Shown in pieces: positions 32,650 through 45,500 of a stretch of 64,000 nucleotides of DNA (its first letter is position 1; each line of letters starts with the position of its first letter). The stretch lies in contig OZ244832.1 in assembly GCA_965220485.1 (NCBI GenBank), positions 4,402,001 through 4,466,000 of the forward strand, written 5' to 3'. The position numbers were made by a program, and so were the translations under genes. This DNA is from Aldehydirespirator sp965220485. GTDB taxonomy: Bacteria > Actinomycetota > Acidimicrobiia > Acidimicrobiales > Aldehydirespiratoraceae. The notes beneath the pieces are model-generated. The model saw only the letters and a program-made list of their open reading frames with translations, did no database searches and was not told the DNA's origin.

Positions 32650-34264
32650 GGATTGCGGGGGTGAAAGCCCCCGCCTTCATTGAGCGACGTTCAGCAAGCA
32701 GTTCAGTGTCGGACGCAGCGAGTGGATTGCGGGGGTGAAAGCCCCCGCCTTCATTGAGCGAGCCAGTCAGGACCGGTGTGGGTGTCCTGAACGATTGGAT
32801 TGCGGGGGTGAAAGCCCCCGCCTTCATTGAGCGGACGGCGGGTCACCGAGAACGTCGATCTCATCAAGACCGGATTGCGGGGGTGAAAGCCCCCGCCTTC
32901 ATTGAGCGGTCAAGATCGACGGCCGGATCGTCGGGCAGTGGCATGGATTGCGGGGGTGAAAGCCCCCGCCTTCATTGAGCGACCGCGTCGTTGCCGGTGT
33001 CTCCCCGGAACGGGGCCGGATTGCGGGGGTGAAAGCCCCCGCCTTCATTGAGCGTCGCCGCAGAAGTGCCGAGATCGACGCCCCAGCAGGCCGGATTGCG
33101 GGGGTGAAAGCCCCCGCCTTCATTGAGCGGGCGTGGAAGGTTCCAGCCCGGTCACCCGGTAGGTGGATTGCGGGGGTGAAAGCCCCCGCCTTCATTGAGC
33201 GATCAACGCCTGCACCTGATCAGGCGGGTCTTCCTTGGATTGCGGGGGTGAAAGCCCCCGCCTTCATTGAGCGCCGCGTGGGGTGTCGCCCTTCAAGCCG
33301 ACGCGCTCCATGGATTGCGGGGGTGAAAGCCCCCGCCTTCATTGAGCGTTGGGAATTCGATTACAAACAAAGCATGATCTGGCAGGATTGCGGGGGTGAA
33401 AGCCCCCGCCTTCATTGAGCGCGGTATCCGATGGGCCAGTTCGGGCGCATAAAGATGTCGGATTGCGGGGGTGAAAGCCCCCGCCTTCATTGAGCGGACG
33501 ACGCGTCGTTCTCCCATTCGTACAGTCCGGCGCGGATTGCGGGGGTGAAAGCCCCCGCCTTCATTGAGCGTTCGTGGCCCCACAGCCCGACAAGACGCAC
33601 TAGGAGCGGATTGCGGGGGTGAAAGCCCCCGCCTTCATTGAGCGACGACACTGCGACGCGCATTGTTCAGGTGGGGCAGCGGATTGCGGGGGTGAAAGCC
33701 CCCGCCTTCATTGAGCGGCCTCAGCGTCGATGGAATCAGGCATCACAGTCGTGGATTGCGGGGGTGAAAGCCCCCGCCTTCATTGAGCGCAGTGGGTAAC
33801 GGCCGGAGATGAGCGGGTCAGGCCGGGATTGCGGGGGTGAAAGCCCCCGCCTTCATTGAGCGGTCAACCGGCAGAGTCCGGCTCACCGATTTCCTCGCCC
33901 GGATTGCGGGGGTGAAAGCCCCCGCCTTCATTGAGCGAAGAACAACTACGGCATGAAGTGGGTTATGGCTGAACGGATTGCGGGGGTGAAAGCCCCCGCC
34001 TTCATTGAGCGACGTACCGCGAGGGACTGGACCCGGTGTTGGAGCACGGATTGCGGGGGTGAAAGCCCCCGCCTTCATTGAGCGCGGGCGGATCATCCGG
34101 TGGAGATGCTGCAGGGCAGGGGGATTGCGGGGGTGAAAGCCCCCGCCTTCATTGAGCGAGGATCAACGAGCAAGGAGGCCCCTAGTGGGATTCGGGATTG
34201 CGGGGGTGAAAGCCCCCGCCTTCATTGAGCGAGCACGACCGACCATGGCCACAACTTTGGCCTC

Positions 34265-34301
34265 GTCGCCGTCGAGTGAAAGCCCCCGCCTTCATTGAGC
34301 G
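34265..34301 (+). repeat. Defective CRISPR repeat lacking its 5' end
   Basis: Only the 26 bases from GTGAAAGCC onward match the consensus; the first 11 are replaced by unrelated sequence (around TCGCCGTCGA), so the 5' side of the hairpin is gone. The spacer-like stretch before it is therefore 44 bases (34232-34275). The flanking spacers both begin AGCACGACCG. Confidence 0.85.
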
Positions 34302-37300
34302 AGCACGACCGGGTCCGACCACTCGCACGCACCGGCCGGATTGCGGGGGTGAAAGCCCCCGCCTTCATTGAGCGACGGCGGCGACCGCAGCGGCGAACTC
34401 GTCTTCTTGGGATTGCGGGGGTGAAAGCCCCCGCCTTCATTGAGCGGATGCCAAGATTCGTGAGAAGGGCCACAAGTATCCGGGATTGCGGGGGTGAAAG
34501 CCCCCGCCTTCATTGAGCGCCGGGTTGCGTGTCAACATCGTCGGGCGGGAACTGGGATTGCGGGGGTGAAAGCCCCCGCCTTCATTGAGCGAGCTACCCG
34601 GAGATGGCCCGCAAGACGGTGAAGCGGGATTGCGGGGGTGAAAGCCCCCGCCTTCATTGAGCGGTGTACACCGACTACGGGTACACGCTCACCGCCGAGT
34701 GGATTGCGGGGGTGAAAGCCCCCGCCTTCATTGAGCGGTCAACAATCCGCTAGTGCATGACCAACACCGTCCCGGATTGCGGGGGTGAAAGCCCCCGCCT
34801 TCATTGAGCGTCCAAGCGCCTGCTCTACTGATGCCTGATCTACTGGGATTGCGGGGGTGAAAGCCCCCGCCTTCATTGAGCGGGCGCGACCAGCCGCGAC
34901 GCCGGACCGCTGGAGGAGGGATTGCGGGGGTGAAAGCCCCCGCCTTCATTGAGCGATTGCTCTATGTGACCTCCTAGGTCAGACGATCCCGGGATTGCGG
35001 GGGTGAAAGCCCCCGCCTTCATTGAGCGGTTTGTGTTTCACCACCGCAGTCTCCCGGATCAGCTGGATTGCGGGGGTGAAAGCCCCCGCCTTCATTGAGC
35101 GACATCCCTCAAGGGGGTATAGGACGACCAAACTACAGGATTGCGGGGGTGAAAGCCCCCGCCTTCATTGAGCGGGTGTGACGCGCTTGATCCGTGCTGT
35201 CCGGTCTTGGGATTGCGGGGGTGAAAGCCCCCGCCTTCATTGAGCGAACGTGTACCACCCGGTCCTCATCCGGCTTCGCTCGGATTGCGGGGGTGAAAGC
35301 CCCCGCCTTCATTGAGCGCGGTAGATGGCGTCACGGTACAGATCCAGTGCACCCGGATTGCGGGGGTGAAAGCCCCCGCCTTCATTGAGCGGGAGAAGTG
35401 GGTTCTATTTCAAGGACGATTGGGAGGGATTGCGGGGGTGAAAGCCCCCGCCTTCATTGAGCGTAGCGGTAGTCGCTCCTTGCCAGCTAGGAATGTGAGG
35501 GATTGCGGGGGTGAAAGCCCCCGCCTTCATTGAGCGCAGAGACTGGTTGCCGTGAGGCGTCTGCGGTCCCTTGGATTGCGGGGGTGAAAGCCCCCGCCTT
35601 CATTGAGCGCAGCTTGCGTTCGTGGGTCTGGTGCATCTTGGCCGGATTGCGGGGGTGAAAGCCCCCGCCTTCATTGAGCGGGCCACTACAGCCGCCTCGA
35701 CGCCTGCGACCGGGCCGGGATTGCGGGGGTGAAAGCCCCCGCCTTCATTGAGCGCGCTAGATGGTTTCGGGCGCAGTCTGCGAATGCATGGATTGCGGGG
35801 GTGAAAGCCCCCGCCTTCATTGAGCGCTGCCGAGGATCCGAATGAGCAGCCTCCCAGAGACGAGGGATTGCGGGGGTGAAAGCCCCCGCCTTCATTGAGC
35901 GTGCTAAATCATTCCCTACAAGCCGATCTATGATGAGGGATTGCGGGGGTGAAAGCCCCCGCCTTCATTGAGCGACATGACAGAGCAGCACTCGGAGCTG
36001 GGAGCGACGGGATTGCGGGGGTGAAAGCCCCCGCCTTCATTGAGCGGTGGTGCTGTATCCTGCCTTGTCCATCAGATGCAGGGATTGCGGGGGTGAAAGC
36101 CCCCGCCTTCATTGAGCGACCGCCGTGTTCGGCCACCCGGACTGCAGCTTTCGGGGATTGCGGGGGTGAAAGCCCCCGCCTTCATTGAGCGCGGGCGCTG
36201 GCCCCGTCGCCCGTGACGGCCGCCCGTGGATTGCGGGGGTGAAAGCCCCCGCCTTCATTGAGCGACGGGCGCTGCGCAGACTGCGAGGCCGGACGGCAGG
36301 GATTGCGGGGGTGAAAGCCCCCGCCTTCATTGAGCGCACTATCCCTCGCACGTGTCAACTCGTGGACAGGGGGGATTGCGGGGGTGAAAGCCCCCGCCTT
36401 CATTGAGCGAAGATCAAACGTCGGGGGCACGGCATGGATACGAAATGGATTGCGGGGGTGAAAGCCCCCGCCTTCATTGAGCGTCGACACTAGCGCGCAC
36501 CCCCCCCCTGTCCACGAGTGGATTGCGGGGGTGAAAGCCCCCGCCTTCATTGAGCGGTCAATGAGCGGAACGCTCACTCCCTGAGTGATTGCGGATTGCG
36601 GGGGTGAAAGCCCCCGCCTTCATTGAGCGGTCTCGCCCTGCACGGTCCAGTCGCGCATGGCGATCATGGATTGCGGGGGTGAAAGCCCCCGCCTTCATTG
36701 AGCGGTGGTCACACCGATCTGCGGTCGCTGCGCACACGAGTGGATTGCGGGGGTGAAAGCCCCCGCCTTCATTGAGCGGACATCTGGCTAGTTCGGGAGG
36801 AGTCCGATGGCTAGGGATTGCGGGGGTGAAAGCCCCCGCCTTCATTGAGCGGGTCTTGATTTCTTGGTGCTTCTCCAGCAACCTCATGGGATTGCGGGGG
36901 TGAAAGCCCCCGCCTTCATTGAGCGAGCCAAAGAGGGAACACTCTAGGAAGCCGGATGAAGGATTGCGGGGGTGAAAGCCCCCGCCTTCATTGAGCGCAT
37001 TTGGGGGAGGGAGTCAAAGACAACGACGGAAAGGATTGCGGGGGTGAAAGCCCCCGCCTTCATTGAGCGAGCTGCTCCGCGCGGCAGTGCCCCGAGCGGA
37101 TCGTCGGGATTGCGGGGGTGAAAGCCCCCGCCTTCATTGAGCGTACCACACTTACGAAGCTGTGCGTGCTCGCCACGGTGGATTGCGGGGGTGAAAGCCC
37201 CCGCCTTCATTGAGCGACGGCCGTCAACTGGCTGAAAGTCGATACCACGCTGGATTGCGGGGGTGAAAGCCCCCGCCTTCATTGAGCGCTGGCCGCTCCC

Positions 37301-39410
37301 ACGCTCGGAGTCCAGGAGGATCTGGATTGCGGGGGTGAAAGCCCCCGCCTTCATTGAGCGCAGGCCGGCGCGGCGTCAGCGATGTCCGGCAACCAGGATT
37401 GCGGGGGTGAAAGCCCCCGCCTTCATTGAGCGCGGGGCGACCTGGAGGCGGCCCTGGCAGCCGCCGCCGCCGGGATTGCGGGGGTGAAAGCCCCCGCCTT
37501 CATTGAGCGGTCAGCCGATCATGCCCCCACCTCCGGCGGCCAGCTGGGGATTGCGGGGGTGAAAGCCCCCGCCTTCATTGAGCGCGCGGTATCCGGTGCT
37601 TGACACCGCTGATACGGTCATGGATTGCGGGGGTGAAAGCCCCCGCCTTCATTGAGCGACCGTCACCCCGATCTGCGGTCGGTGTGCGGCCGAGTGGATT
37701 GCGGGGGTGAAAGCCCCCGCCTTCATTGAGCGGGCGGTCCACTCGTGGCAGCTTCGGCACCGCTCCAGTGGATTGCGGGGGTGAAAGCCCCCGCCTTCAT
37801 TGAGCGTGGCGCTTCGATTTCAAGTCTCCGGGCGACACGGCCGGATTGCGGGGGTGAAAGCCCCCGCCTTCATTGAGCGTATCAGACGACTGCTGAGATC
37901 AGCTATGACCCTAGGGGATTGCGGGGGTGAAAGCCCCCGCCTTCATTGAGCGGGCACAGACAGCGAAGGCAAGAGTGGCAGCAGCGACGGATTGCGGGGG
38001 TGAAAGCCCCCGCCTTCATTGAGCGCTCGCATGCGTCAAGCACGAGAAGCTGGACGGCAAGGATTGCGGAGGTGAAAGCCCCCGCCTTCATTGAGCGACC
38101 CGAAAGCAACCAACGATGGCCTCGCGACGCTCGGATTGCGGGGGTGAAAGCCCCCGCCTTCATTGAGCGGTCACGCTGTGGGTTGCCTATGGCGTGGTTC
38201 GCTTGGATTGCGGGGGTGAAAGCCCCCGCCTTCATTGAGCGCGGCCGCGAATGTCCAACACCAACTGGCGCTGAGCGGATTGCGGGGGTGAAAGCCCCCG
38301 CCTTCATTGAGCGTCGACCACCCCGTCATCCGCAACCCTGCCATCACCCGGATTGCGGGGGTGAAAGCCCCCGCCTTCATTGAGCGTGGGCCTCGCCCAC
38401 CCTGGGCATCCAGGAGGACCTGGATTGCGGGGGTGAAAGCCCCCGCCTTCATTGAGCGGTCCCAGCCGGGACGACGCCCTCCAGGATGATCAGGGATTGC
38501 GGGGGTGAAAGCCCCCGCCTTCATTGAGCGCAGGCTCTGAGTCACTGATTCTACGGAAGATATCCTGGGATTGCGGGGGTGAAAGCCCCCGCCTTCATTG
38601 AGCGCAATCAGCCAATCCCCTGGAGTCCACTACGGAGGCGGGGATTGCGGGGGTGAAAGCCCCCGCCTTCATTGAGCGTGTTGGCCCGACCGCTTCCAGG
38701 ACTGTCTCCCAAGTCGGATTGCGGGGGTGAAAGCCCCCGCCTTCATTGAGCGGGCAGCGGATCGCGGGACTCGGATACACCAGGGCCTGGGATTGCGGGG
38801 GTGAAAGCCCCCGCCTTCATTGAGCGGGTGCCGGCAATTGGTCTGCAGCATTCGATTCGAAGGATTGCGGGGGTGAAAGCCCCCGCCTTCATTGAGCGGA
38901 CTGGCTTATGCGCCAGAAGTGTCAGAGTCTCTGCGGATTGCGGGGGTGAAAGCCCCCGCCTTCATTGAGCGTGATCTCTTCCACACTGCCAGCACTCCCT
39001 GTGTGCCGGGATTGCGGGGGTGAAAGCCCCCGCCTTCATTGAGCGACAGCAACGATGGGGACACCGCCCAAGGAGAAGCGGGATTGCGGGGGTGAAAGCC
39101 CCCGCCTTCATTGAGCGGTTTACATTCGGCCTACTGAGTCTCTGCATAAAGCAGGATTGCGGGGGTGAAAGCCCCCGCCTTCATTGAGCGACGGGGCAGA
39201 CGCCCCCGGAAAGGACAGACACCATGGATTGCGGGGGTGAAAGCCCCCGCCTTCATTGAGCGGGCCCCTCTCTCCACCCGTGTGGGATTACATAAAGGGA
39301 TTGCGGGGGTGAAAGCCCCCGCCTTCATTGAGCGCCGATCTCAACACCGAGACGACCCCTCGCCTCAGACCGGATTGCGGGGGTGAAAGCCCCCGCCTTC
39401 ATTGAGCGTC

Positions 39411-39517
39411 CTAGGAGACTGCTGAGTAAGTCACAAATTGCTAGTTTCGTGATCATAAAACCCCAGGTCAGAGGCTTGTGGGTTGGCCGAAATCGGTATT
39501 ACTCAGCAGTCTCCTAG
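39411..39517. mobile_element. 107-bp MITE inserted within a CRISPR spacer
   Basis: The left end CTAGGAGACTGCTGAGTAA (39411-39429) is the exact reverse complement of the right end TTACTCAGCAGTCTCCTAG (39499-39517). The interior is AT-richer than the array and carries no gene. Removing the element with one CTAG restores a 35-base spacer, the normal size, so CTAG behaves as a duplicated target. Its transposase is not in the window. Confidence 0.85.
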
Positions 39518-42500
39518 TCCGGCCTCTCACTCAGGTTGGGTTGGCGGGATTGCGGGGGTGAAAGCCCCCGCCTTCATTGAGCGACTCGCTGCAGCATCCA
39601 CTAGAGCCTCAGCCATATCGGATTGCGGGGGTGAAAGCCCCCGCCTTCATTGAGCGTAGTTGATATATCTCCGGAAACGACGTGCTGTGGAGGATTGCGG
39701 GGGTGAAAGCCCCCGCCTTCATTGAGCGGTCAGGTTGTGTGTTTGCATATGTCAGGTTGTGTGGGATTGCGGGGGTGAAAGCCCCCGCCTTCATTGAGCG
39801 TCGTCATCCTCGGAGTCCTCGTCATCCTCGGAGTCCTCGGATTGCGGGGGTGAAAGCCCCCGCCTTCATTGAGCGAGTTCCCTGCGCCGATCCGCACGGT
39901 GCGGATGGGCAGGATTGCGGGGGTGAAAGCCCCCGCCTTCATTGAGCGAGGCCCAGGGCCTGGGAGCGCATCCAGAGTCTCATCGGATTGCGGGGGTGAA
40001 AGCCCCCGCCTTCATTGAGCGCAGAGGTCGTCGAGCACGTTGCCCGCATGGACGGCCGGATTGCGGGGGTGAAAGCCCCCGCCTTCATTGAGCGTTGATG
40101 GGACCGGTCTGTCCGTGATGGGTTTCTATCTGGGATTGCGGGGGTGAAAGCCCCCGCCTTCATTGAGCGAACATTGCCGGTGGCTCGTCGTGATCTGGGT
40201 CGCTGGATTGCGGGGGTGAAAGCCCCCGCCTTCATTGAGCGGACCTGCCGGGCCTCGGCGGCCTCGACGGCAGTTTGGATTGCGGGGGTGAAAGCCCCCG
40301 CCTTCATTGAGCGGGGTGAAGCTACGTTGCTCCGGTGCGTCGGCCATATGGGATTGCGGGGGTGAAAGCCCCCGCCTTCATTGAGCGTCGTTATCCACCG
40401 AGTCAATCCACACCACCGGCGACCGGATTGCGGGGGTGAAAGCCCCCGCCTTCATTGAGCGAGCGCGAACATCTCGGCTCGGCCTCCGGTTTCGGCGGGA
40501 TTGCGGGGGTGAAAGCCCCCGCCTTCATTGAGCGGACAACGCCACCAAAGGCGTACACCCCGAGAAAGTCGGGATTGCGGGGGTGAAAGCCCCCGCCTTC
40601 ATTGAGCGGATTGGTTGGCTGTTGGAGGACTGGCGCTTGCCGGGGATTGCGGGGGTGAAAGCCCCCGCCTTCATTGAGCGCTCGTAGACACACCCACCTG
40701 ACGGTCTGCCGATGCGGGATTGCGGGGGTGAAAGCCCCCGCCTTCATTGAGCGGCGTCGCTGGCCACCGAGGTGCGCCGTGCCCTGAAGGTGGATTGCGG
40801 GGGTGAAAGCCCCCGCCTTCATTGAGCGGAGTATTTTGCCTACTCGTCGGAGGTCCAGCCCGGGATTGCGGGGGTGAAAGCCCCCGCCTTCATTGAGCGC
40901 AGTCGCTGCACAACTTCGACGAGCGGCCGTTCGTGCCGGATTGCGGGGGTGAAAGCCCCCGCCTTCATTGAGCGAATTTTGCGCAGGATCTCTCGGACCC
41001 GTCGGTGCTGGGATTGCGGGGGTGAAAGCCCCCGCCTTCATTGAGCGACGGGGCTCGTGGGGCCGCTGCTGCGCAGGGAGTGGGATTGCGGGGGTGAAAG
41101 CCCCCGCCTTCATTGAGCGACGGTGATCGTGCCGGTCGTCATCTTGGGTGTCAGGGATTGCGGGGGTGCAAGCCCCCGCCTTCATTGAGCGTGGCGGGGC
41201 TCGGCACGGACGCGGGCGGCGCCGTGGTGGATTGCGGGGGTGAAAGCCCCCGCCTTCATTGAGCGCGCAGCGACTTGGCCGTCCATCTGGCCTGGTTGGC
41301 GAGGATTGCGGGGGTGAAAGCCCCCGCCTTCATTGAGCGGGGCACAGCCATCGGTCCTTGCACTGGGACAGCCCGGATTGCGGGGGTGAAAGCCCCCGCC
41401 TTCATTGAGCGGCGACGACCGTGCCGGGCGGGCAGTCCATCGCGTTCGGATTGCGGGGGTGAAAGCCCCCGCCTTCATTGAGCGAACAGCGTGGGCATCA
41501 CGTCGTCACATGTCGAGGTGAGCGGATTGCGGGGGTGAAAGCCCCCGCCTTCATTGAGCGACGTAGGCCGATCCGACGACCCGGCGTCGGGTCTGCGGAT
41601 TGCGGGGGTGAAAGCCCCCGCCTTCATTGAGCGGACATCGGCGGCAGCGGCACCCGGCTATCCATCCCGGGATTGCGGGGGTGAAAGCCCCCGCCTTCAT
41701 TGAGCGTGCCCACCACCGCCTCGCCGGGGAAGGCGCGGTAGGGATTGCGGGGGTGAAAGCCCCCGCCTTCATTGAGCGGAGGTGGTCGCAGCGATCAACG
41801 TCGGCCAGGACGCCGGATTGCGGGGGTGAAAGCCCCCGCCTTCATTGAGCGTCGGCGATCCTCTGCCCGAGGGACTCCCCGGCCGCGGGGATTGCGGGGG
41901 TGAAAGCCCCCGCCTTCATTGAGCGGCCATCCCGGTCACGCTCGCCGACGGCGCCAAACGCGGATTGCGGGGGTGAAAGCCCCCGCCTTCATTGAGCGGA
42001 CATCGGCGGCTCCGGCACCCGGCTCAGCATCCCGGGATTGCGGGGGTGAAAGCCCCCGCCTTCATTGAGCGAGCGTCCGAGCCTGCTCGGCCCACGCCTG
42101 CTCGCCTGGATTGCGGGGGTGAAAGCCCCCGCCTTCATTGAGCGCTGGAGCACCCTGTCCGGTCGTCGAAGCGGCGTGAGCGGATTGCGGGGGTGAAAGC
42201 CCCCGCCTTCATTGAGCGGCGCGATGGTCGGGGCTGCTCGCGGTGGAATGGGTGGGATTGCGGGGGTGAAAGCCCCCGCCTTCATTGAGCGCAGCGCGAG
42301 CGTGGCTCCCTGCTGGTACGCGGCGGCGAGGATTGCGGGGGTGAAAGCCCCCGCCTTCATTGAGCGTGGGGTCCCCCGGAGGGTTCCGGCCCGCCCCGGA
42401 GGGATTGCGGGGGTGAAAGCCCCCGCCTTCATTGAGCGAGGGCGATCCACAGGGTGGAGAGGTCGCCGCACCAGGGATTGCGGGGGTGAAAGCCCCCGCC

Positions 42501-45500
42501 TTCATTGAGCGACCGATGAGGTCGGCGGCCTCGTCGCGATGGTCTTGGATTGCGGGGGTGAAAGCCCCCGCCTTCATTGAGCGATCATGCACCTCGCGGA
42601 CTCCAAGGTCTTCTCCAACGGATTGCGGGGGTGAAAGCCCCCGCCTTCATTGAGCGTGGTACGAGGCGAGCCCCGCCAGGCAACAGAGCGCCAGGATTGC
42701 GGGGGTGAAAGCCCCCGCCTTCATTGAGCGAGCCGCGGCTCGCAGTCGCCACCGCTCTGGACCGCTGGATTGCGGGGGTGAAAGCCCCCGCCTTCATTGA
42801 GCGTACTACTGCTACCGAGATCACACCACCGGCCGATTGGATTGCGGGGGTGAAAGCCCCCGCCTTCATTGAGCGATCCAACAAATAGAAACGGCAACCA
42901 AACAGGCGATCGTGGATTGCGGGGGTGAAAGCCCCCGCCTTCATTGAGCGAGCGCGATGATCGCCACCGTGACGCTGAACACGACAAGGATTGCGGGGGT
43001 GAAAGCCCCCGCCTTCATTGAGCGGAGATGGCGCTGCCGATCAATCCGCGGGTGCTGCGCGGGATTGCGGGGGTGAAAGCCCCCGCCTTCATTGAGCGAG
43101 CGGCAACGGCGGGGTGATCCCTCGCGGTATCCACGGATTGCGGGGGTGAAAGCCCCCGCCTTCATTGAGCGTGGCGTTCGTGCTTGCGCAGCGGCCTGAC
43201 AGGTCCGGGATTGCGGGGGTGAAAGCCCCCGCCTTCATTGAGCGAACACGATGATCGGGCAGTCCGGCACCCGCTATGAGGGGATTGCGGGGGTGAAAGC
43301 CCCCGCCTTCATTGAGCGGCCTTGAGCTTGCCCTTGATGACTCCGCTTCCTGCTCGGATTGCGGGGGTGAAAGCCCCCGCCTTCATTGAGCGGACTCTGC
43401 GGGCTCTTCCAGTCCTTTGTGAGAGTTGGATTGCGGGGGTGAAAGCCCCCGCCTTCATTGAGCGGGTCCCAGCGGAGAGTCGAGCCTTGACAGATCAGGG
43501 GATTGCGGGGGTGAAAGCCCCCGCCTTCATTGAGCGGCAGCGGAACTGGCGGCGGCTGTTCAGGCTGGGATGGATTGCGGGGGTGAAAGCCCCCGCCTTC
43601 ATTGAGCGTTCCGTTTCCAGTGTCGAGCGCATCCATTCCAGCCACGGATTGCGGGGGTGAAAGCCCCCGCCTTCATTGAGCGTCGGGTGGCGTGTCAACC
43701 GGCGGCGGGGGCACGGGGATTGCGGGGGTGAAAGCCCCGCCTTCATTGAGCGGCACTGGATTGTGTGGATTCCGCCCGTCGTCCGAGGGATTGCGGGGGT
43801 GAAAGCCCCCGCCTTCATTGAGCGGCTTTTTCCGCTGCCGGTTGGCATGACGATCACGCGGATTGCGGGGGTGAAAGCCCCCGCCTTCATTGAGCGGGCT
43901 GGATCAGCGCCACCGAATACGACCGCGACCCGGGATTGCGGGGGTGAAAGCCCCCGCCTTCATTGAGCGTCCACCGCTGAACCCGCGATGACCCACACCG
44001 TGCCGGATTGCGGGGGTGAAAGCCCCCGCCTTCATTGAGCGTGCAAGGCCGCTCCTGCGGTCACCCACACGGTGCCGGATTGCGGGGGTGAAAGCCCCCG
44101 CCTTCATTGAGCGGTCCTCTTGCACTCCGGGTTTCTGTGTCTGCCATTGGGATTGCGGGGGTGAAAGCCCCCGCCTTCATTGAGCGGGGTTGTCCACGTT
44201 GCCCCACTCGTGTGTCTCGGTGGGATTGCGGGGGTGAAAGCCCCCGCCTTCATTGAGCGCGCGTCACCGACGCCGGACGGCCCGAGTACAGCACGGATTG
44301 CGGGGGTGAAAGCCCCCGCCTTCATTGAGCGCGGGTTTCAATACGTTTGGCAACCCGAGTAGCGGGAAGGATTGCGGGGGTGAAAGCCCCCGCCTTCATT
44401 GAGCGAGCCTCGCGTTCGACGAGATCGAGGGCCTGGACATCGGATTGCGGGGGTGAAAGCCCCCGCCTTCATTGAGCGGTTGCGCACTGCCCCGCCCACG
44501 ACGACCGGGTGGCGTGGATTGCGGGGGTGAAAGCCCCCGCCTTCATTGAGCGGGCGAGAGCGACGACCCGCCGACGATGTCCGTCTCGGATTGCGGGGGT
44601 GAAAGCCCCCGCCTTCATTGAGCGGACAAAGAATCCAACGACATCGCGGATTGGCTGGCCGGGATTGCGGGGGTGAAAGCCCCCGCCTTCATTGAGCGCC
44701 GACATCGCCCACCAGAACAACAACACGAACACCGGATTGCGGGGGTGAAAGCCCCCGCCTTCATTGAGCGGACATCGGCGGCTCGGGCACTCGGCTCAGC
44801 ATCCCGGATTGCGGGGGTGAAAGCCCCCGCCTTCATTGAGCGCGGCACTGAGCGCCTGCCAGCGCGCCCGGCAGGGTGGATTGCGGGGGTGAAAGCCCCC
44901 GCCTTCATTGAGCGAGGGTGAGGAGGTAGTCCCATACCTCGTTCCAGGTGGATTGCGGGGGTGAAAGCCCCCGCCTTCATTGAGCGGGCGGGATCGACGC
45001 GAACTGGACCGTTGAGGATGTGGATTGCGGGGGTGAAAGCCCCCGCCTTCATTGAGCGATAATGATGATGGAGGCCGAACGGGCGCGGATGCTGGGATTG
45101 CGGGGGTGAAAGCCCCCGCCTTCATTGAGCGCTGACCGACAACCTGCTGGCGATTCAGACGATGGTGGGATTGCGGGGGTGAAAGCCCCCGCCTTCATTG
45201 AGCGACGACAAACTCGACCAGTTCTCAGGCGTGTTCGGCACGGATTGCGGGGGTGAAAGCCCCCGCCTTCATTGAGCGCTGCATGAAGACGACCTGCGCG
45301 GCACGTTGGAGATGGGATTGCGGGGGTGAAAGCCCCCGCCTTCATTGAGCGGATCTGGCCTCGGCCCACGTCACGAACCGGCCTTCCCGGATTGCGGGGG
45401 TGAAAGCCCCCGCCTTCATTGAGCGCAGGGCCGCGTGTCCATGCGGAGCCTCGCGGCCCTGGGATTGCGGGGGTGAAAGCCCCCGCCTTCATTGAGCGTC

